The position numbers and the translations under genes are program-made. A stretch of DNA of 10,252 nt from JBDSGC01 sp046594105 (GTDB lineage Bacteria > Acidobacteriota > Thermoanaerobaculia > Gp7-AA8), in NCBI GenBank assembly GCA_046594105.1, contig JBKJQB010000300.1, forward strand, positions 1-10,252, read 5' to 3'. This document shows, piece by piece, positions 6,473 through 10,252 of the stretch; position 1 is the stretch's first letter, and the number at the start of each line of letters is the position of its first letter. Under the pieces are notes generated by a model. That model was given only the letters and a program-made list of their open reading frames with translations, was not told where the DNA came from and ran no database searches.

Positions 6473-6501
6473 AGCTTACGAAGAGTCCACCGCCGAGTCA
6501 A
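6473..6501 (-). promoter_or_regulatory. Candidate sigma-70 promoter of the aro operon
   Basis: TTGACT (6501-6496) and TAAGCT (6478-6473) lie 17 bp apart on the minus strand. The -35 box has five of six consensus bases; the -10 box has only three, but these include the TA start and final T. Transcription would begin near 6466, just before the leader peptide. The -35 box lies within a short inverted repeat (GAGTC-gtt-GACTC, 6507-6495) immediately after the stop of the CsbD-like gene, and a third GACTC follows at 6486-6482; this could be an operator or chance. Confidence 0.5.
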
Positions 6502-6505
6502 CGAC

Positions 6506-7273
6506 TCAGGCGCGGTTCTTCGATCCGAGCTCGCGCGCGATGTCTGCCTCATTCCATTTGGCTTTCCCGTATTTCTCCTGGATCTTGCCGACGATCTTCT
6601 CGCGGTGACCCTGCATCTGATCGATTTCGTCATCGGTCAGGTCGTTCCACTTCTCCTTGACCGTGCCCTTGAACTGATGCCAGTTGCCTTTGGCCTGCTC
6701 CCAGACTGCATCGGCTTTGTCGCCGGTGTAGCTGGCGGCCGCGCCTGCTGCTGCGCCGGCTTTCGCTGCGCCCGAGGTCACTGAGCTGCGAACGCGATCG
6801 TACGAGTCGCGGGTGGCTTCGCGAACGTCTTTCCACTCGGTGGTGACCGGTCCGCGATAGGTGTTCCAGTTCTTCTGCAGCTCAGGCTCGGCTGCTTCGA
6901 ACGAACGTCCCTTGTACGTCGGGTTGGAAGCGGACTCCCATCCATACTTGTACGCAGGCTTGTACGTCGCGTCGTAGTCCGTGCCCTTCTTGAAGTAGGG
7001 ACGGTTGGCATGCTCGCGACGCCAATACGTGTCTTCGTCGGTGGGGTTGACGACCTCGGCCGCACCCTTGCCGGCGAGACCACCGCTCACTGCACCGATG
7101 GCGCCGCCGACCACTGCTCCGATCGGACCGCCAATCGCACCGCCGATGGCAGCGCCCGCCAGGGCTCCGCCAGTACCGCCTCCAGCAACGCCGACCGGAT
7201 GCGCGCCCGGCTCGCCGGTGATCGGATCAGGATTGCTGTCATGTTTCAGATCTTTCGGGTTTTTCGTGTCCAT
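6506..7273 (-). CDS. Glycine-zipper protein with C-terminal CsbD-like domain
   Basis: A 255-residue protein in three parts. Residues ~28-70 are a glycine zipper (repeated GGAIGG/AxxG spacing), able to insert in or associate with membranes. Residues ~79-115 are rich in Tyr and Trp (EDTYWRREHANRPYF and YKPAYKYGWE), a motif seen with glycine zippers in many uncharacterised bacterial proteins. After a charged helical stretch and an Ala/Gly linker (168-182), residues ~190-240 match the CsbD family (QAKGNWHQFKGTVKEKW, LTDDE, GKIQEKYG), first known from general-stress genes. No signal peptide is visible at the N-terminus, which is polar. The biochemical role is unknown; a stress or desiccation role is inferred from the family. 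The ATG at 7273 is chosen because AAGGAG lies nine bases upstream; an in-frame TTG at 7294 overlaps that site and is less likely. It sits 48 nt after trpA but is unlikely to belong to the trp operon functionally. Confidence 0.9.
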   Translation of the reverse strand: MDTKNPKDLKHDSNPDPITGEPGAHPVGVAGGGTGGALAGAAIGGAIGGPIGAVVGGAIGAVSGGLAGKGAAEVVNPTDEDTYWRREHANRPYFKKGTDYDATYKPAYKYGWESASNPTYKGRSFEAAEPELQKNWNTYRGPVTTEWKDVREATRDSYDRVRSSVTSGAAKAGAAAGAAASYTGDKADAVWEQAKGNWHQFKGTVKEKWNDLTDDEIDQMQGHREKIVGKIQEKYGKAKWNEADIARELGSKNRA

Positions 7274-7302
7274 GTTGTGTGTCTCCTTCGACAACAGGAC
7301 AT

Positions 7303-7318
7303 TGCATCGGGGGTGCCA
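7303..7318 (-). promoter_or_regulatory. Candidate sigma-54 (-24/-12) promoter of the CsbD-like gene
   Basis: The minus strand reads TGGCAC, five bases (CCCCG), then ATGCA. The GG and GC dinucleotides are 10 nt apart, as sigma-54 promoters require, and 14 of 16 positions fit TGGCACG-N4-TTGCA if N positions are counted as matches. Transcription would begin near 7292, about 19 nt before the ATG and just before the AAGGAG site. It starts three bases after the trpA stop codon. No activator site was identified. Confidence 0.45.
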
Positions 7319-7321
7319 GTT

Positions 7322-8116
7322 TCATGCGGTTTTACCGAGCACAACACGAACGATTCCGGCCGCTCGTTCCGGTGCCCGGCCGGGCTCGCCATCAGCGATG
7401 GCGCGCACGATCGCGCTGCCCACCACGATGGCATCGCAACGGCTGCGCAAGGCTTCGTAGTGCTCGTGGCGGGAGATGCCGAAGCCGACCGCGAGTGGCT
7501 TGCGCACCTTCGTACGGATCTCGTCGAGCCGCGTCAGCAACGCGGGGTCGAGGTCGCTGCGCGCCCCGGTCACACCCATGGTCGAGACGTAGTAAACGAA
7601 GTCGTCGCTGGCGCGATTGACCGCTGCGATCCGCGCGTCGCTCGACGTCGGAGCCAGGAGGAAGACCGCTCCCAGCGAGTGTTTCTGCAGCGCCGGACGG
7701 ACTTCCTTCGCCTGCTCCGCCGGTAGGTCCGTCAGCAACAGCGAATCGACTCCCGCGGCCGCGGCATCCGCGGCAAACCGCTCCGGGCCGTATCGCAGAA
7801 TGGGGTTCAGATAGGAAAAGGCGATCAGTGGCACCTCGCTGCTGCGCCGCACCTCTACTGCAATGCTCAGCACATCGCGGATCGAGGTTCTTTGTTGCAA
7901 GGCGCGCTGCGCGGCGGCTTGGATGACCGGCCCGTCAGCGATCGGATCGGAGAAAGGCACACCCAGTTCGATGGCGTCCGCGCCGGCTTCCGCCAGCGCC
8001 AGCACAATGCGAACGGTGGTGTCGCGATCGGGATCGCCGCAGGTCAGGTAGGCGATCAGCCCGCAGCGTTTCTCGGCGCGAAGACTCCTGAACATCTGCT
8101 GCAGGCGATTGCTCAA
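7322..8116 (-). CDS. trpA: Tryptophan synthase alpha chain
   Basis: Cleaves indole-3-glycerol phosphate to indole and glyceraldehyde-3-phosphate; indole then passes through a tunnel to TrpB. At 264 residues it has the usual length. Catalytic Glu50 (DAIELGVPFSDP) and Asp61 (IADGP) match E. coli Glu49 and Asp60. Other conserved stretches are LLLTDLPAEQA, FLLAPTSSDARI, the loop YYVSTMGVTGARSDL, and VGFGIS with VVGSAIV for phosphate binding. The start is TTG, sharing bases with the trpB stop (TTGA, 8113-8116); it gives the right N-terminal length against E. coli TrpA. The first ATG (8095) would remove seven residues of helix 0 and is less likely. Last gene of the visible trp unit; no intrinsic terminator follows. 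Confidence 0.97.
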   Translation of the reverse strand: MSNRLQQMFRSLRAEKRCGLIAYLTCGDPDRDTTVRIVLALAEAGADAIELGVPFSDPIADGPVIQAAAQRALQQRTSIRDVLSIAVEVRRSSEVPLIAFSYLNPILRYGPERFAADAAAAGVDSLLLTDLPAEQAKEVRPALQKHSLGAVFLLAPTSSDARIAAVNRASDDFVYYVSTMGVTGARSDLDPALLTRLDEIRTKVRKPLAVGFGISRHEHYEALRSRCDAIVVGSAIVRAIADGEPGRAPERAAGIVRVVLGKTA

Positions 8117-9354
8117 GAGCGCGGAGTCTCCATCGCGGCAATCTGTGGCACATCCTTATCGCCACGCCCGCTGAGGTTGACCACCACCACCTGTCCGGAG
8201 GGGATGGACGACCCATTCCGCATGAGCCATCCCAGTGCATGCGAGGACTCCAGCGCCGGAATGATCCCTTCCCTCTCGCACAACTTGTGAAAAGCCTCCA
8301 GTGCCAGGTCATCGCTGCAGTCCCTGTACTCGACGCGGCCTTCCTGCTGCAGGTATGCGTGCTCGGGACCGATGGAGGGGTAATCGAGGCCGGCGGAAAT
8401 CGAATGCGTTTCGGCGATCTGACCGAATTCATCCTGCAGCACCATCGATCGCGTTCCATGGAGAACGCCGACGGCGCCGCCGCTGAACCGCGCCGCGTGC
8501 TGGCCGAGACCCGGTCCCCTGCCCCCCGCCTCCACGCCAATCAACCGGATCGTCGAGTGCTTGAGCATCTCGTAAAAGAGTCCGATGGCGTTGGAGCCGC
8601 CACCGACGCAGGCGATGGCGACATCCGGGAGACGCCCCACCCGCTTGCGCAACTGCACCAGGGCTTCGCGGCCGATCACAGACTGGAAATCGCGCACGAC
8701 CATGGGATAGGGATGGGGTCCCAGCACCGAACCGATGATGTAGTGCGTAGTGCGCACATTGGTGACCCAGTCGCGGATGGCCTCGTTGATGGCGTCTTTC
8801 AAGGTCCGGCTGCCGCTGGTGACCGGCACCACCTCCGCGCCGAGAAGCTTCATCCGGAAGACGTTGAGCTCCTGCCGGGCCATGTCCACTTCGCCCATGT
8901 ACACCACGCACGACAGGCCAAGCAGCGCGCACGCCGTCGCCGTGGCCACGCCGTGTTGGCCGGCACCGGTCTCGGCGATGACCCGCTGCTTGCCCATTTT
9001 CCTGGCGATGAGGGCCTGCCCCATGGCGTTGTTGATCTTGTGCGCACCGGTGTGATTGAGATCCTCCCGCTTGAGGAACAGGCGGAAGTTTCCGCAGATC
9101 TCTGCGAACCGTGCGGCCTCGGTCAGCGCAGTGGGGCGCCCGACGAAATCGGACAGGAGGGCGTCGAGCTCCCGGTGAAACGAGCGGTCCCGGCGCACCG
9201 CGCGATAGGCGGTCTCGAATTCATCCAGCGCAGCCATCAGTGTCTCCGGCACGTACTTGCCACCGAATTCGCCGAAATAGCCCCGCCGGTCGGGCAGGCT
9301 GACGGAGCGTTTCTTGTGCATCGCGGGTTTTTCTTTCGAGCTGGACTGCGTCAT
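8113..9354 (-). CDS. trpB: Tryptophan synthase beta chain
   Basis: The PLP-dependent partner of TrpA joins indole to serine to make tryptophan. The 413 residues contain the PLP lysine Lys106 in HTGAHKINNA, catalytic Glu128 in AETGAGQHG, the phosphate-binding GGGSN (251-255), SAGLDYPSIGPEH and the C-terminal VVNLSGRGDKD. It is of the TrpB1 type that pairs with TrpA. The ATG at 9354 overlaps the trpF stop (ATGA) and has GGAG nine bases upstream. An ATG eleven codons later (9321) would also keep the whole fold, since the first ~20 residues are a polar extension. The frame is open for 98 more codons upstream, but that region is trpF in another frame. Overlaps at both ends point to translational coupling, which suits the equal amounts needed for the alpha2-beta2 complex. 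Confidence 0.98.
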   Translation of the reverse strand: MTQSSSKEKPAMHKKRSVSLPDRRGYFGEFGGKYVPETLMAALDEFETAYRAVRRDRSFHRELDALLSDFVGRPTALTEAARFAEICGNFRLFLKREDLNHTGAHKINNAMGQALIARKMGKQRVIAETGAGQHGVATATACALLGLSCVVYMGEVDMARQELNVFRMKLLGAEVVPVTSGSRTLKDAINEAIRDWVTNVRTTHYIIGSVLGPHPYPMVVRDFQSVIGREALVQLRKRVGRLPDVAIACVGGGSNAIGLFYEMLKHSTIRLIGVEAGGRGPGLGQHAARFSGGAVGVLHGTRSMVLQDEFGQIAETHSISAGLDYPSIGPEHAYLQQEGRVEYRDCSDDLALEAFHKLCEREGIIPALESSHALGWLMRNGSSIPSGQVVVVNLSGRGDKDVPQIAAMETPRS

Positions 9355-10010
9355 GACGATGGGCTCCGATCTGGTGAACGGTGCGCGTCCGGCACTTCCC
9401 GGCGAACCCGTTCGAACAATCTGGCGATGCGACTGTGATCCTTGATCCCCGGCTCGCTCTCCACTCCGCTGGAGAGATCGATGGCGTCGGGACGCACCAG
9501 GCTGAGCGCTGCAACGACGTTCTCCGGCGTGAGGCCGCCGGAAAGAAAGAATGGCTTCGATCGTTCGTACAGGGCCAGCAGCGACCAGTCGAAACGACGC
9601 CCGGTGCCACCGGCACGCTGGGGATCGAAGGTATCGAACAACAGCCACGCGGCGGTGGGTGTGGCGTGAGTATCTGGAAGCGTATCGCCGACGCGAAGCG
9701 CCTTGATGGTCGGGAGTCCGAGCGCCTCGATGTCCTCTTCCGATTCGCTGCCGTGGAGTTGCACCAGATCGAGACCAGCCACCGCTGCGATCTCCCGGAT
9801 GTAGTCATTTGACGCATCGCGGAACACGCCAACCGCTTTCGCCTCGGTACCCGTTTCGCGCACGGCACGAACGATGGCCGCGACCTCTTCGGGCTCTACG
9901 TAGCGAGGGCTCGACTCCACGAAGACGAATCCGAGAAAGTCCGCTCCCTGCCTGGCCGCAAAGACGGCATCCTCGACGCGGGTGAGGCCACAGATCTTGA
10001 TTCGGGTCAT
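9351..10010 (-). CDS. trpF: Phosphoribosylanthranilate isomerase
   Basis: Catalyses the Amadori rearrangement of phosphoribosylanthranilate to CdRP, the third step of the Trp branch. The 219-residue TIM barrel has the general base Cys7 (KICGLT) and general acid Asp126 (LFDTFDP), at the same numbers as Thermotoga TrpF. GADFLGFVF, SSPRYV, QLHGSE, AGGTGRRFDW and FLSGGLTPENV are family motifs, and LSSGVESEPGIKD forms the second phosphate site. The start ATG at 10010 fits homology (MTRIKICGL) although the Shine-Dalgarno is weak; the open frame upstream to 10109 lies within the trpC 3' end and is not TrpF. The stop overlaps the trpB start by 4 nt. TrpF is a separate gene here, not fused to TrpC. 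Confidence 0.97.
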   Translation of the reverse strand: MTRIKICGLTRVEDAVFAARQGADFLGFVFVESSPRYVEPEEVAAIVRAVRETGTEAKAVGVFRDASNDYIREIAAVAGLDLVQLHGSESEEDIEALGLPTIKALRVGDTLPDTHATPTAAWLLFDTFDPQRAGGTGRRFDWSLLALYERSKPFFLSGGLTPENVVAALSLVRPDAIDLSSGVESEPGIKDHSRIARLFERVRREVPDAHRSPDRSPSS

Positions 10011-10044
10011 GATGGGACCGCCACGCAGCGCGACTGGATCGATC

Positions 10045-10137
10045 TCATGGTCGCTGGCCTCCCGGCTCAGCGTTCTCCACGAGTCGCCGCACCGCCTCGG
10101 TGTGGTCATTCTGACGCAAGAGCGACTCTCCCACCAG
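10045..10137 (-). CDS. trpC: Indole-3-glycerol phosphate synthase, last 30 residues
   Basis: The 30 codons before a TGA at 10047-10045 encode the C-terminus of TrpC: LVGESLLRQND followed by EAVRRLVE, the final phosphate-binding strand and helix of the IGPS barrel. The enzyme closes the indole ring on CdRP, using the product of TrpF, which starts 34 nt downstream. The family motif should continue upstream as D(V)xxLxxAGxDAFLVGES, but here the sequence switches to its own reverse complement at 10137/10138, so the gene is broken in this window. The missing DVDRLQAAGFDAF residues are found on the opposite strand at 10138-10176. The break most likely comes from assembly or amplification rather than from the genome. 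Confidence 0.85.
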   Translation of the reverse strand: MVGESLLRQNDHTEAVRRLVENAEPGGQRP

Positions 10138-10252
10138 GATGTTGACCGGCTCCAGGCGGCCGGATTCGATGCCTTTCTGGTGGGAGAGTCGCTCTTGCGT
10201 CAGAATGACCACACCGAGGCGGTGCGGCGACTCGTGGAGAACGCTGAGCCGG
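10062..10252. repeat. Perfect 76-bp inverted repeat with 39-bp spacer at the window end
   Basis: Positions 10062-10137 and 10177-10252 are exact reverse complements over 76 bp, with 10138-10176 between them. The right arm ends at the last base of the window, so the arm may be longer in the source contig. No transposase, terminal motif or target duplication is present, and the repeated sequence is protein-coding trpC. These facts favour a chimeric fold-back over a biological element. Confidence 0.95.
10138..10252 (+). other. Inverted second copy of the trpC 3' end
   Basis: Read on the plus strand, this stretch encodes DVDRLQAAGFDAF followed by LVGESLLRQND and EAVRRLVENAEP, an excellent match to the IGPS C-terminus. 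Positions 10177-10252 repeat the minus-strand trpC end exactly; 10138-10176 supply 13 residues missing there. It runs in the opposite direction to the trp operon and ends at the window edge, so it is a fold-back copy rather than a separate gene. Confidence 0.85.

Noticed and set aside
6482..6507. GAGTC/GACTC triple as a repressor operator
   Set aside because: Five-base units this short occur often by chance, and no cognate regulator is in the window; kept only as a note under the promoter.
8239..9438. 399-codon plus-strand open frame opposite trpB
   Set aside because: Antisense shadow of a perfectly conserved trpB; its His/Gly/Asp-rich translation is the usual mirror of a GC-rich gene.
9355..9648. 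98-codon N-terminal extension of TrpB
   Set aside because: This part is trpF in another frame, and TrpB homology starts only after the ATG at 9354.
10062..10252. Terminal inverted repeats of a mobile element, or a strong terminator
   Set aside because: The arms are trpC coding sequence with no transposase or U tract, and the perfect identity is better explained by a fold-back join.

Overview
This is a 10.25 kb piece of a GC-rich bacterial chromosome, mostly aromatic and branched-chain amino-acid biosynthesis genes. No ribosomal or other phylogenetic marker is present. Three features suggest Acidobacteriota or a similar soil phylum: the domain layout of the protein kinase, the intergenic palindrome of the 'GTCATCCTGAG...GAAGGATCTGC' type, and the general gene style. 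This placement is an inference.

Layout from left to right. (1) 1-1932, minus: a transmembrane Ser/Thr protein kinase that runs off the left edge. (2) 2116-3087, minus: a branched-chain aminotransferase (ilvE) with a near-consensus sigma-70 promoter. (3) 3378-4777, plus: a classical short-chain dehydrogenase overlapping a rhomboid-family intramembrane protease by 4 nt. (4) 4786-4869: a palindromic intergenic repeat where the plus-strand pair and the minus-strand aro operon converge. (5) 4925-6501, minus: an aromatic operon read as promoter, tyrosine-rich leader peptide, attenuator, AroQ chorismate mutase, then DAHP synthase of the Thermotoga type. (6) 6506-7273, minus: a glycine-zipper/CsbD-like stress protein with a candidate sigma-54 promoter just after the trpA stop. 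(7) 7322-10137, minus: a trp operon segment in the order trpC (3' end only), trpF, trpB, trpA, with 4-nt stop/start overlaps at trpF/trpB and trpB/trpA. (8) 10062-10252: a perfect 76-bp inverted repeat around a 39-bp spacer. It folds the trpC 3' end back on itself and most likely marks a chimeric contig end.

Together the genes cover both ends of aromatic synthesis. DAHP synthase makes the first shikimate-pathway intermediate, chorismate mutase sends chorismate towards Phe/Tyr, and TrpC/F/B/A complete the Trp branch. The most interesting element is the leader upstream of chorismate mutase. It encodes a 17-residue peptide (MNASTPCHTFYGYRYYS) with one Phe and four Tyr codons. A 13-bp GNRA-loop terminator with a six-U tract follows it, and a competing 9-bp antiterminator can form. 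This reads as a Tyr/Phe-sensing transcription attenuator, layered on likely allosteric feedback through the DAHP synthase N-terminal ACT-like domain.

No tRNA, rRNA, CRISPR array, insertion sequence or phage gene was seen. The largest gene-free stretch is 3088-3377 (290 nt); it holds the ilvE promoter and little else that can be recognised.
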